A program made the translations under genes and the position numbers. Shown here one piece after another: positions 7,671 through 16,465 of a DNA stretch of 27,514 nucleotides. The DNA is from JBQCEE01 sp051960575. GTDB lineage: Bacteria > Actinomycetota > Actinomycetes > Mycobacteriales > Jatrophihabitantaceae. The number at the start of each line of letters is the position of its first letter. The first letter of the stretch is position 1. The stretch is from contig NZ_JBQCEE010000008.1 in the NCBI RefSeq assembly GCF_051960575.1, forward strand, positions 1-27,514, written 5' to 3'. The notes below the pieces were generated by a model that saw only the letters and a program-made list of their open reading frames with translations, had not been told where the DNA came from and did not search any database.

Positions 7671-7747
7671 GCGCTCGACCCGCCGGGATGGTCACCAGCG
7701 GCGCGCGCGGGCGGCTGGCTGGGCGGGTCGAGCGCGTCGACCCGCCC
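7671..7747. terminator. Alternative hairpins between convergent genes (bidirectional terminator)
   Basis: The gap between the pentapeptide gene and the oppositely oriented reductase gene contains one 10-nt word in three places: TCGACCCGCC at 7675, its complement GGCGGGTCGA at 7722, and TCGACCCGCC again at 7737. The middle copy can pair leftward (14 perfect bp, 7671-7684 with 7722-7735) or rightward (11 perfect bp, 7721-7731 with 7737-7747, 5-nt loop), but not both. The compact right hairpin is a good bidirectional terminator candidate. Confidence 0.6.
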
Positions 7748-7762
7748 GCGCGGTCAGCGCGG

Positions 7763-8758
7763 TCAGACCCAGTGCTCGGCCGGCACCACCTCGTCCGGCA
7801 CGGGCGGCCCGGGCGGGGTGCCGTCACCGAACGGCGAGCCACCCAGTGCCTCACGGCCGTGCGGCGTCAGCCAGCCGTCGAGCCGTGGCCCCCTCGGCAC
7901 GATGCCGGTCGGGTTGATGTCCTGGTGCACGACGTAGTAGTGCCGCTTGATGTGGACGAAGTCGACCGTGTCGCCGAAGCCCGGCGTCTGGAACAGGTCG
8001 CGGGCGTAGGCCCACAGCGCCGGCAGCTCGATCAGCTTGTTCCGGTTGCACTTGAAATGGCCGTGGTAGACGGCGTCGAAGCGCACGAGCGTGGTGAACA
8101 GCCGGATGTCGGCCTCGGTGACGTGATCACCGACCAGGTAGCGCCTGGACGTGAGCCGCTCCTCGAGCCGGTCGAGCGCGGCGAAGAGCCGGTCGTACGC
8201 GCCGTCGTAGGACTCCTGGTCACCGGCGAACCCGCACCGGTACACGCCGTTGTTGACGTCGCGGTACACCCAGTCGTTGACCTCGTCGATCTCGTCGCGC
8301 CACGCGTCCGGGTAGAGGTCGGGTGCCCCGTCGCGGACGTGCGCCGTCCACTCGGTCGCGAGGTCGAGCGTCAGCTGCGCGTAGTCGTTGGTCACCACCG
8401 CGCGGGTCGGGATGTCGACCATCGCGGGCACGGTGATGCCCTTCGGGTACTCGGGATCGCGGGCGAAGTACGCCTCCTGCAACCGCTCGTACCCGAGCAC
8501 GGGGTCGCGTCCGCCGGGCGCGAGGTCGAAGGTCCACGACCGTTCGTCGTGCGTCGGCCCGCAGATCGCCATGCCGAGCACCGGTTCGAGCCCGAGCAGG
8601 CGCCGCGAGACGACGGCACGGCTCGCCCACGGGCAGGCGCGCGACACGACCAGCCGGTACCGGCCCGGCTCGACCGGCCAGCCGTCGCGGCCGTCGGCGG
8701 TGATGCGGTCCTCGATGTACGCGGTGTCGCGCCGGTATTCCTTCTCGACGGAGCTCAC
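7763..8758 (-). CDS. Xi-class glutathione-transferase-like / glutathionyl-hydroquinone reductase-type protein
   Basis: The 331-residue cytosolic protein has a thioredoxin-like N-terminal domain with the catalytic Cys motif SRACPWASR (C42, CPWA), then an all-helical C-terminal GST domain. The stretch YLVGDHVTEADIRLFTTLVRFDAVYHGHFKCN is diagnostic of the xi class (YqjG/PcpF type). These enzymes use thiol chemistry to reduce S-conjugated hydroquinones. Actinobacteria generally make mycothiol rather than glutathione, so the real thiol is probably mycothiol (inference). Two GTG starts are possible. The one at 8758 sits five bases after AGGAAGG, while the one at 8764 directly abuts it, so I chose 8758. 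The gene is divergent from the cobalamin-binding gene, with only 35 nt between start codons. Confidence 0.87.
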   Translation of the reverse strand: MSSVEKEYRRDTAYIEDRITADGRDGWPVEPGRYRLVVSRACPWASRAVVSRRLLGLEPVLGMAICGPTHDERSWTFDLAPGGRDPVLGYERLQEAYFARDPEYPKGITVPAMVDIPTRAVVTNDYAQLTLDLATEWTAHVRDGAPDLYPDAWRDEIDEVNDWVYRDVNNGVYRCGFAGDQESYDGAYDRLFAALDRLEERLTSRRYLVGDHVTEADIRLFTTLVRFDAVYHGHFKCNRNKLIELPALWAYARDLFQTPGFGDTVDFVHIKRHYYVVHQDINPTGIVPRGPRLDGWLTPHGREALGGSPFGDGTPPGPPVPDEVVPAEHWV

Positions 8759-8779
8759 GCACACCTTCCTACTCGCAGC

Positions 8780-8785
8780 TAGGCT
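8780..8785 (+). promoter_or_regulatory. -10 element of the cobalamin-binding gene, leaderless
   Basis: TAGGCT ends 8 nt before the GTG at 8794, and no Shine-Dalgarno separates them. The extended word TAGGCTCCG occurs again in front of sucC at 9243. The whole divergent control region is 35 nt, so the two promoters must overlap. Confidence 0.5.
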
Positions 8786-8793
8786 CCGGACTC

Positions 8794-9192
8794 GTGACGG
8801 ATCGCATCAGGGTGGTCATCGGCAAGCCGGGGCTCGACGGTCATGACCGCGGGGCGAAGGTGATCGCGCGGGCGCTGCGCGACGCCGGCATGGAGGTCGT
8901 CTACACCGGCCTGCACCAGACGCCCGAGCAGATCGTGCAGACGGTGATCCAGGAGGACGCCGACGCGGTCGGCCTGTCGATCCTGTCCGGCGCGCACATG
9001 ACCCTGTTCCGCGCGGTGGCCGAGCAGCTGCGCGAGCAGGACGCGTCCGACGTCGTGCTCTTCGGCGGCGGGATCATCCCGGAGGAGGACATCCCCGAGC
9101 TGGAGAAGATCGGCGTCGCCAAGGTCTTCACGCCCGGCGTGCCGATGGAGGAGATCGTGCGCTGGGTGCAGACCAACGTGGCGGTCGATTGA
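8794..9192 (+). CDS. Stand-alone cobalamin (B12)-binding domain protein, acyl-CoA mutase small-subunit type
   Basis: The 132-residue protein is a single Rossmann-like B12-binding domain. All three signatures are present: DGHDRG (D15, H17, G20), in which the His ligates cobalt from below, SIL (62-64) and GGG (91-93). It matches the small or C-terminal module of isobutyryl-CoA or methylmalonyl-CoA mutases, which rearrange acyl-CoA skeletons with adenosylcobalamin. No catalytic large subunit lies in the window, so it must be encoded elsewhere. Its position before sucCD is suggestive, because methylmalonyl-CoA mutase makes succinyl-CoA, the substrate of that enzyme. I chose the GTG at 8794 because the homology starts at once and a TAGGCT box precedes it. 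Only 136 nt separate it from sucC, which appears to have its own promoter. Confidence 0.9.
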   Translation: MTDRIRVVIGKPGLDGHDRGAKVIARALRDAGMEVVYTGLHQTPEQIVQTVIQEDADAVGLSILSGAHMTLFRAVAEQLREQDASDVVLFGGGIIPEEDIPELEKIGVAKVFTPGVPMEEIVRWVQTNVAVD

Positions 9193-9242
9193 CCGGCGGA
9201 GTGAACGCCGTTACAGGCGCACAGCGGCCCGAAACGGCTGGT

Positions 9243-9248
9243 TAGGCT
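9243..9248 (+). promoter_or_regulatory. -10 element of the sucCD operon
   Basis: TAGGCT (TANNNT type) lies 80 nt before the sucC start. The following bases repeat those of the upstream gene's box (TAGGCTCCG). Transcription from it would give a 5' leader of about 75 nt. No good -35 lies at normal spacing. Confidence 0.4.
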
Positions 9249-9328
9249 CCGAGTAACAATTCGGCACAGCTCCAGCGGCGGCCGTGACGCGCGCGGCACA
9301 TCGACGCAACGGATGAGGACGTATCAGC

Positions 9329-10498
9329 GTGGATCTGTTCGAGTACCAGGCGAAGCAGCTGTTCCAGAAGTTCGGTGTGCCCGTCAGCCTCGGTGAGGTC
9401 GCGACAACGCCGGACGAGGCCAAGCAGATCGCCGAGCGCATCGGCGGGGTCACCGTCGTCAAGGCGCAGGTCAAGATCGGTGGCCGCGGCAAGGCCGGCG
9501 GCGTCAAGGTCGCCAAGACGCCGGACGAGGCCCAGCAGCACGCCGAGGCGATCCTCGGCATGGACATCAAGGGCCACACCGTGCACCGCGTGCTGGTCGA
9601 CCCGGGCGCCGACATCAAGCAGGAGTACTACGTCAGCTACCTGCTCGACCGCTCGAACCGCACCTTCCTGGCCATGGCCAGCGCCGAGGGCGGTATGGAG
9701 ATCGAGCAGCTCGCCGTCGAGCGCCCCGAGGCCCTAGCCCGCGTGCCCGTCGACGCCAGCAAGGGCGTCGACCTCGCCACCGCGCAGGACATCGTCGCCC
9801 AGGCCAAGTTCCCGGCCGACGTCGCCGACAAGGTGGCCGACGTCCTGGTCAAGCTGTGGGACACGTTCGTCGGCGCCGACGCGACGCTCGTCGAGGTGAA
9901 CCCGCTCGTCCTCACCGGCTCGGGTGACGTCGTCGCCCTCGACGGCAAGGTCTCGCTCGACGCGAACGCCGACTTCCGGCAGCCGCAGAACGCCGAGTTC
10001 GAGGACAAGTCGGCCGCCGACCCGCTCGAGGCGAAGGCCAAGGAGAAGCACCTCAACTACGTCAAGCTCGACGGCCAGGTCGGCATCATCGGCAACGGCG
10101 CGGGCCTGGTCATGTCGACCCTCGACGTCGTCGCGTACGCCGGCGAGCGGCACGGCAACGTCAAGCCCGCGAACTTCCTCGACATCGGCGGCGGCGCCTC
10201 GGCCGAGGTGATGGCCAACGGGCTCGACATCATCCTGAACGACCCGGCCGTCCGGTCGGTGTTCGTGAACGTCTTCGGCGGCATCACCGCGTGCGACGCC
10301 GTCGCGAACGGCATCGTCGGCGCGCTGAACACCCTCGGGGACGAGGCCAACAAGCCGCTGGTCGTCCGCCTGGACGGCAACAACGTCGACGAGGGTCGAC
10401 GCATCCTGGCCGAGTACGCGCATCCGCTCGTCACGGTCGTCGGAACCATGGACGAGGCTGCCGACAAGGCCGCCGAGCTTGCGAACGCGGGAGCCTGA
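9329..10498 (+). CDS. sucC: Succinyl-CoA synthetase (ADP-forming) beta subunit
   Basis: The beta subunit of the TCA-cycle ligase makes succinate and ATP from succinyl-CoA. The 389-residue length is normal. The N-terminal ATP-grasp domain (about 1-230) begins MDLFEYQAKQLFQKFGVPV and contains KIGGRGKAGGVK (49-60). The Mg-nucleotide site includes VEVNPLVLT. The C-terminal CoA-ligase domain (about 245-385) carries GNGAGLVMSTLD and VNVFGGITACDAVANGI, the usual alpha-subunit contact region. The GTG at 9329 is preceded by GAGGA about 12 bases upstream and starts exactly at the conserved N terminus. sucD follows after three bases, so the pair is one operon. Confidence 0.97.
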   Translation: MDLFEYQAKQLFQKFGVPVSLGEVATTPDEAKQIAERIGGVTVVKAQVKIGGRGKAGGVKVAKTPDEAQQHAEAILGMDIKGHTVHRVLVDPGADIKQEYYVSYLLDRSNRTFLAMASAEGGMEIEQLAVERPEALARVPVDASKGVDLATAQDIVAQAKFPADVADKVADVLVKLWDTFVGADATLVEVNPLVLTGSGDVVALDGKVSLDANADFRQPQNAEFEDKSAADPLEAKAKEKHLNYVKLDGQVGIIGNGAGLVMSTLDVVAYAGERHGNVKPANFLDIGGGASAEVMANGLDIILNDPAVRSVFVNVFGGITACDAVANGIVGALNTLGDEANKPLVVRLDGNNVDEGRRILAEYAHPLVTVVGTMDEAADKAAELANAGA

Positions 10499-10501
10499 CC
10501 A

Positions 10502-11380
10502 ATGGCGATCTTCCTCGACGAGAACTCCAGCATCATCGTCCAGGGCATGACCGGCGGTGAGGGCATGAAGCACACCCGCCGCATGCTCGCGTCCGGCTCG
10601 AAGGTCGTCGGCGGTGTCAACGCGCGCAAGGCCGGCACCAAGGTCGAGATCGACGGCCACACCCTGCCGGTCTTCGGCTCGGTCGCCGAGGCGATGGGCG
10701 AGACGGGTGCGAACGTCACGGTCGGTTTCGTGCCGCCGGCGTTCACCAAGGACTCGGTGATCGAGGCCGTGGACGCGCAGATCCCGCTCGCTGTCGTCAT
10801 CACCGAGGGCGTGCCGGTGCACGACACCGCGGCGTTCTGGGCGTACGCGCAGGGCAAGTCGACGCGCATCATCGGCCCGAACTGCCCCGGCATCATCAGC
10901 CCGGGCAAGTCGAACGCCGGCATCATCCCCGCCGACATCACCGGCCCGGGCCGCGTCGGCCTGGTCTCGAAGTCGGGCACGCTGACCTACCAGATGATGT
11001 TCGAGCTGCGCGACTTCGGCTTCTCGACCGCCATCGGCATCGGCGGCGACCCGATCATCGGCACGACCCACATCGACGCGCTCGCCGCGTTCGAGGCCGA
11101 CCCCGAGACCGAGGCGATCGTCATGATCGGCGAGATCGGTGGCGACGCCGAGGAGCGCGCGGCGGCCTTCATCAAGGCCAACGTGAGCAAGCCGGTCGTC
11201 GGGTACGTCGCGGGCTTCACCGCCCCCGAGGGCAAGACGATGGGCCACGCGGGCGCGATCGTGTCCGGCTCGTCAGGCACCGCGCAGGCCAAGAAGGAGG
11301 CCCTCGAGGCCGCGGGCGTGCAGGTCGGCAAAACGCCGTCCGAGACCGCGCGACTGATGCGCGAGATCCTGGGCGGCTGA
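10502..11380 (+). CDS. sucD: Succinyl-CoA synthetase alpha subunit
   Basis: The alpha subunit binds CoA and carries the phospho-histidine intermediate. The 292-residue protein begins MAIFLDENSSIIVQGMTGGEG, the Rossmann CoA-binding part. The middle has GPNCPGIISPG. The catalytic His is H249 in GHAGAIVSGSSGTAQAK. GIGGDPIIGT and EIGGDAEERAA are the usual ligase-domain motifs. The gene starts three bases after the sucC stop, with GGGAG as ribosome-binding site inside the sucC end. The length and all key residues are normal. A 7-bp hairpin follows the stop codon. Confidence 0.97.
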   Translation: MAIFLDENSSIIVQGMTGGEGMKHTRRMLASGSKVVGGVNARKAGTKVEIDGHTLPVFGSVAEAMGETGANVTVGFVPPAFTKDSVIEAVDAQIPLAVVITEGVPVHDTAAFWAYAQGKSTRIIGPNCPGIISPGKSNAGIIPADITGPGRVGLVSKSGTLTYQMMFELRDFGFSTAIGIGGDPIIGTTHIDALAAFEADPETEAIVMIGEIGGDAEERAAAFIKANVSKPVVGYVAGFTAPEGKTMGHAGAIVSGSSGTAQAKKEALEAAGVQVGKTPSETARLMREILGG

Positions 11381-11389
11381 CCCGTCGGT

Positions 11390-11409
11390 CCGCCGCGTAT
11401 CAGCGGCGG
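11390..11409 (+). terminator. Terminator-like hairpin after sucD
   Basis: A 7-bp stem CCGCCGC / GCGGCGG has the loop GTATCA, starts 10 nt after the sucD stop and is followed by CGGTTGGTTAC. It is weak but well placed. Confidence 0.45.
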
Positions 11410-11437
11410 CGGTTGGTTACTCCTTGATGACGACGCG

Positions 11438-11487
11438 GGTGCGCGGCGCGCCGAATGGTTTGTTCTGAGGCGCGCCCGCGCTACCTT
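11438..11487 (+). promoter_or_regulatory. Promoter of the proline-rich membrane protein gene with embedded inverted repeat
   Basis: A -35-like TTGTTC (11460-11465), a 16-nt spacer and a -10-like TACCTT (11482-11487) precede the ATG at 11535. The -35 lies in the 16-nt loop of an inverted repeat whose inner arms are two GGCGCGCC octamers (11445-11452 and 11469-11476). The outer parts of the arms pair with small bulges, out to 11438 and 11485. A protein bound to the two arms would cover the promoter. Confidence 0.45.
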
Positions 11488-11534
11488 CTGCGCAGAAGCA
11501 CGACTATTCAGCCACTCTTCAGGGAGAGTCCGCC

Positions 11535-12347
11535 ATGTCCTATCAGCCACCCCCGCCGCCCCCGGGCTACGGCGCCCCCGGTGCGGGGAAGCCGGCCTTC
11601 GACCCCAAGAGCATCAACCCGCTCGACTGGGCCCTCGTGGGCATCGGTGTCGTGCTGTTCCTGTTCTCGTTCTTCGAGTACTACACGGTCAGCGCCGGCG
11701 GGTTCTCGGACTCGACCGGTGGCTGGCACTTCAGCGACGGTTCGTTCCTCGGCTGGTTCGCGCTCATCGCGGGCCTGGCCGCCGCCGTGATCGTCGCCCT
11801 CAGCCTGTTCCTGCCGACGGTGAAGCTGCCGGTCGCGACCTACCTCGGCGCGATGGGCCTGTTCGCCATCAGCGCGGTGCTGTACCTGCTCGGCTTCTTC
11901 GTCATCGGCCCGGACAACTCGGTCTGTGGCGGCAACGGTGCCTGCGAGAACGCGATCGACGACGCCTTCGGCTTCGGCTTCAGCTACTGGCTGAGCTTCA
12001 TCCTCGTCATCGCCGGTGCGGTCATCTCGCTCATGCGGGCGCAGCAGACCAACACCGCCCTGCCGGGTGCGCTCTCGGGCCTGCCGAACATCGGCGCCAA
12101 GGGCCCGCAGGGCGGCATCTCCGGTGGCCAGCCGGGCTACGGCCAGCCGCAGGCGCCGGGCTACGCGCCGCCGCCGGCCCCTGGCTACGGCCAGCAGCCG
12201 CCCGCCCCGGGCTACGCACCGCCGCCGGCCCCTGGCTACGGCCAGCAGCCGCCCGCGCCGGGCTACGGCCAGCCGCCGGCGCCGGGCTACGGGCAGCCGC
12301 CCGCCCCGGGCACGCCGCCCCCGCCGCCGGGGTACGGCCAGCAGTAA
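11535..12347 (+). CDS. Four-helix membrane protein with Pro-Gly-Tyr-rich tails
   Basis: The 270-residue protein starts with SYQPPPPPPGYGAPG and has four hydrophobic helices at about residues 33-52, 74-95, 101-122 and 147-166. A Cys pair (CGGNGAC) lies in the second external loop. From about residue 190 to the end the tail is built of PGYGQ units, including two exact copies of the 17-residue APGYAPPPAPGYGQQPP and two of APGYGQPP. The even helix number puts both tails in the cytoplasm. Such tails are common in actinobacterial envelope proteins and are often disordered, but I do not recognise a function. A GGGAGA Shine-Dalgarno lies seven bases before the ATG. The tail DNA is a 51-bp tandem repeat, so copy number may vary between strains. 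Confidence 0.8.
   Translation: MSYQPPPPPPGYGAPGAGKPAFDPKSINPLDWALVGIGVVLFLFSFFEYYTVSAGGFSDSTGGWHFSDGSFLGWFALIAGLAAAVIVALSLFLPTVKLPVATYLGAMGLFAISAVLYLLGFFVIGPDNSVCGGNGACENAIDDAFGFGFSYWLSFILVIAGAVISLMRAQQTNTALPGALSGLPNIGAKGPQGGISGGQPGYGQPQAPGYAPPPAPGYGQQPPAPGYAPPPAPGYGQQPPAPGYGQPPAPGYGQPPAPGTPPPPPGYGQQ
12153..12344 (+). repeat. In-frame tandem repeat encoding the PGYGQ tail
   Basis: Units of 51 bp begin at 12153, 12204 and 12255. The first two are nearly identical over their full length. The third breaks into 24-bp sub-units. The period is a multiple of three, so the repeat is coding. It is a likely slippage site. Confidence 0.8.
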
Positions 12348-12356
12348 GGGCTTCGT

Positions 12357-12390
12357 CGAAGGGCCGGGAGGTCAGCCACCCGGCCCTTCG
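12357..12390 (+). terminator. Strong terminator-like hairpin after the proline-rich membrane protein gene
   Basis: A perfect 12-bp stem (CGAAGGGCCGGG / CCCGGCCCTTCG) has a 10-nt loop, lies 9 nt after the stop codon and is followed by TCATGT. This is the usual GC-rich actinobacterial form without a long T-run. Confidence 0.65.
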
Positions 12391-12430
12391 TCATGTCCGG
12401 GGTCGGTTCAGTGGACGCACCGGACGGCCT

Positions 12431-12554
12431 TGTCCCGGAGCGCCGCCGATCCCGCCCGCGATGTCCCGGCGCATCGGGACGAGGTGGCCTTGTTCGCCGG
12501 TGCCGCGGGGCAAGGCGGCGCTGGTTCCCGGTGCAGCGGGGCAAGGCGGCGGGC
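12431..12554. repeat. 31-bp tandem repeat, about four degenerate copies
   Basis: Units begin at 12431, 12462, 12493 and 12524. The last two agree at 24 of 31 positions and the second and third at 20 of 31. The first shares mainly TGTCCCGG with the second. Copies 2-4 can each fold as a small CCSG-N6-CGGG hairpin. The period is not a multiple of three, so the repeat is unlikely to be coding. This argues against starting the next gene upstream of 12606. Confidence 0.6.
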
Positions 12555-12605
12555 CGCACGGCGTGCCTGCCCGACTTCGTCCTGCGCATCCGCGAACCTG
12601 GGGCG

Positions 12606-14222
12606 ATGCCTGCTGTCCGCCTGCGAGCCGACGATCCTGCCGACCGGCCGGACACCCGGCGCGGCCACGACGGCCACCGCGCGCCGGGCGACGACGGGGG
12701 CGTCGGGCGCTACGCAGCACCCAGCCGTCGGGCCGCGGCGCGGCACAGCGTCGTGCCGCCGGCCGCCGGACGCAACGTGTGGCTCGCCGCGGTCGGGACG
12801 GGCGCCGGCACCGCGGTGCTCGGTGCCGCGGCCGCGATCGCCACGGTGGCGATCTGCTGGCTGCCCGCCTCGCACGGCTCGGGCAACGCGACGTCGGCCA
12901 TCAAGGCCGGCCTGCTCACCCTGCTCGCGTCCGTGCACGGCGGCATCACCGTGAACGGCGTCGACGCCGCCTTCCTGCCGCTCGGCCTCACCGCCCTGCT
13001 CGGCCTCATCGCCTGGCGCGCCGGTGCCGGCCTCGCCGACGCGGCCGGCGACCTGCGTGAGCGCGCGTCGTCGCGGCTCCTGCTGGTCGGTGCCGCGCAG
13101 ACGGCCGGGTTCACCGTCACCTGCCTGCTGCTGGTGCCGTTCGCGACGCTCGGCACGAGCAGCGCGCCGTTCGTCGGCGTCGGGGTGGGGTCGGTCGTCG
13201 TCTTCTCGCTCACCGGCGGGCTCGCCTTCGCCCGCGAGACCGGCTTGATGCTGCGGCTGCTGCCGCCCGTGCCCGCCTGGCTGCGCGGCGGCCTGCGCGC
13301 GGCCACCGTCGGGGTCGGGTGCTACCTCGTCGCCGGCTCGCTGCTCGTCGCCGGTTCACTGCTCGTGCACCACGGCCGGGCCGACGCGCTGCTACGCCAG
13401 GTCGGGCCCGGCTGGAACGGCGTCCCGATCATCCTGCTCTGCCTGCTCGCCGCCCCGAACGCCGTCATCGCCGGCGCCGCCTACCTGGCGGGCCCGGGCT
13501 TCGCCGTCGGCAGCGGGACGAGCGTCGGCATCGGCGCGACGACCCACGGCGTGGTGCCGGCCTTCCCGGTGCTGGGTGCGCTGCCCACCGGCGCGGCACC
13601 GAACTGGATGTGGGGTGCCGTGCTCGGCGTCCCGCTCGTCGCCGGCTTCGCCGCCGGCGCGGTGGTCGCACGGGGCACCACGACGCGCGAGCGGCTCGAG
13701 CGCGCGGCGGCGGCCGTCGTGGCCGCCGGCCTGCTGTCGGCGCTGCTCGCCTGGCAGGGCGGCGGGGCGATCGGCGACGACCGGCTCAGCACGGTCGGCG
13801 CCTCGCCGGTGCTGCTCGGCCTCGCCGTCGCGGGCGAGGTCGCGGGTGGCACGGTGGTCGTGCTCGTGGCGCAGGCGCTGCGGTCGGCCCTCGGCGGCCG
13901 ACGGCGCACGCCGGTGCTCTGGGCCGGCGGTGCCTCCGCCTCGGCCGACCCCTACGACCTCGGCGTCGTCACGGTCGTCGCGTCGTCGCCGTCGGACGAG
14001 GTGTCCGACGAGGTCGACGACGAGGTCGACGAGGCCACCCATGAGGCCGTCGGCTTGGCCGATGACGAGGCCGATGACGACGCCGTCGAAGCGGACGACA
14101 TCGACCGTCCGGTCGGCCTGGCCGACCAACCGACCGGGCCGATCCCGTCGGTCGACGCGCCCGTCGACGGCGGCTCCCGCGCGGCGAACCGTCGGCGCGG
14201 GCTGCGTCGGCTGGCCGGGTAG
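12606..14222 (+). CDS. DUF6350 family integral membrane protein
   Basis: The 538-residue polytopic protein has about 10-12 hydrophobic segments from residue 60 onward. I recognise it as DUF6350, a family of uncharacterised actinobacterial membrane proteins that regularly sits just upstream of purN. Visible family features are the loop LASVHGGITVNGVDAAFLPLGLT and the segment GFAVGSGTSVGIGATTHGVVPAFPVLGALP. The last 90 residues are a very acidic, probably disordered cytoplasmic tail (SDEVSDEVDDEVDEATHEA). An open frame extends 71 codons further upstream, but that part crosses a 31-bp tandem repeat and looks non-coding. I chose the ATG at 12606, which has only a weak GGGG before it, so the start is uncertain. 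The substrate and role are unknown. Confidence 0.85.
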   Translation: MPAVRLRADDPADRPDTRRGHDGHRAPGDDGGVGRYAAPSRRAAARHSVVPPAAGRNVWLAAVGTGAGTAVLGAAAAIATVAICWLPASHGSGNATSAIKAGLLTLLASVHGGITVNGVDAAFLPLGLTALLGLIAWRAGAGLADAAGDLRERASSRLLLVGAAQTAGFTVTCLLLVPFATLGTSSAPFVGVGVGSVVVFSLTGGLAFARETGLMLRLLPPVPAWLRGGLRAATVGVGCYLVAGSLLVAGSLLVHHGRADALLRQVGPGWNGVPIILLCLLAAPNAVIAGAAYLAGPGFAVGSGTSVGIGATTHGVVPAFPVLGALPTGAAPNWMWGAVLGVPLVAGFAAGAVVARGTTTRERLERAAAAVVAAGLLSALLAWQGGGAIGDDRLSTVGASPVLLGLAVAGEVAGGTVVVLVAQALRSALGGRRRTPVLWAGGASASADPYDLGVVTVVASSPSDEVSDEVDDEVDEATHEAVGLADDEADDDAVEADDIDRPVGLADQPTGPIPSVDAPVDGGSRAANRRRGLRRLAG

Positions 14223-14306
14223 TCTCGCCTCGCGACCCGCGCTGCGCGGAACGAAGGCCGCGGGCGGACGCCGGTCGCGCCCCCGCCGGAGCGAGAAGGA
14301 GCGCGT

Positions 14307-14854
14307 GTGCCCCGTCTGGTCGTCCTCGCGTCCGGCAGTGGCACCACCCTCCAGGCCATCCTCGACGACGCCGTGCTGCGTCCGCAGGTCGTCGCGGTGG
14401 GCAGCGACCGGCCCGGTGCACCGGCGCTCGGGCGGGCGTCCAGGATCGGCATCGAGACGTTCTGCGTCCCGCTCACCGGAGACCGCGGCGCGTGGAACCG
14501 GGCGATCGAGCAGGCGATCGCCGAGCGCGCACCGGACCTCGTCGTGCTCGCCGGCTTCATGCGCATCCTCGACGCCGAACTCGTCGGTCGCTTCCGCATC
14601 GTGAACACGCATCCCGCGCTGCTGCCGGCGTTCCCCGGCGCGCACGCGATCCGCGACGCGCTCGCCGCCGGCGCCACCACCACCGGTGTCACCGTCCACT
14701 GGGTCGACGCCGGGGTCGACACCGGGCCGGTGATCGTCCAGCAGGCCGTGCCGGTCGAACCCGGTGACGACGAGGACACCCTGCGCGCCCGCGTCCAGGC
14801 CGCCGAGAAGCCGCTCTACGTCCACGCCCTCCGCCAGCTGTGCCAGGAGATGTC

Positions 14855-14858
<4 letters not shown>
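14307..14858 (+). CDS. purN: Phosphoribosylglycinamide formyltransferase (GAR transformylase)
   Basis: The enzyme transfers a formyl group from 10-formyl-tetrahydrofolate to GAR, step three of purine synthesis. The 183-residue length is normal. The N-terminal phosphate loop is ASGSGTTLQAIL. The catalytic set is complete: N and H in VNTHPALLPAFPG, and the HWVDAGVDTGPVI loop with its Asp. The formyl-folate site follows. The GTG at 14307 has AAGGAG six bases upstream. The stop codon overlaps the purH ATG (ATGA), so the two are translationally coupled. The gene follows DUF6350 after 84 bases. Confidence 0.96.
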
Positions 14859-16426
<1,568 letters not shown>

Positions 16427-16465
16427 CCCGGTCGCTCGCGCCCCGCGGCACCGCCCGCGCGGTCT

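Noticed and set aside
9734..11248. A 504-codon minus-strand open frame opposite sucCD
   Set aside because: It is a codon-bias shadow of two fully conserved genes, has no ribosome-binding site and shows no recognisable motif.
12393..12605. A 71-codon N-terminal extension of the DUF6350 gene
   Set aside because: The extension runs through a 31-bp tandem repeat not in codon register and is Arg-rich and unlike a membrane-protein N terminus.
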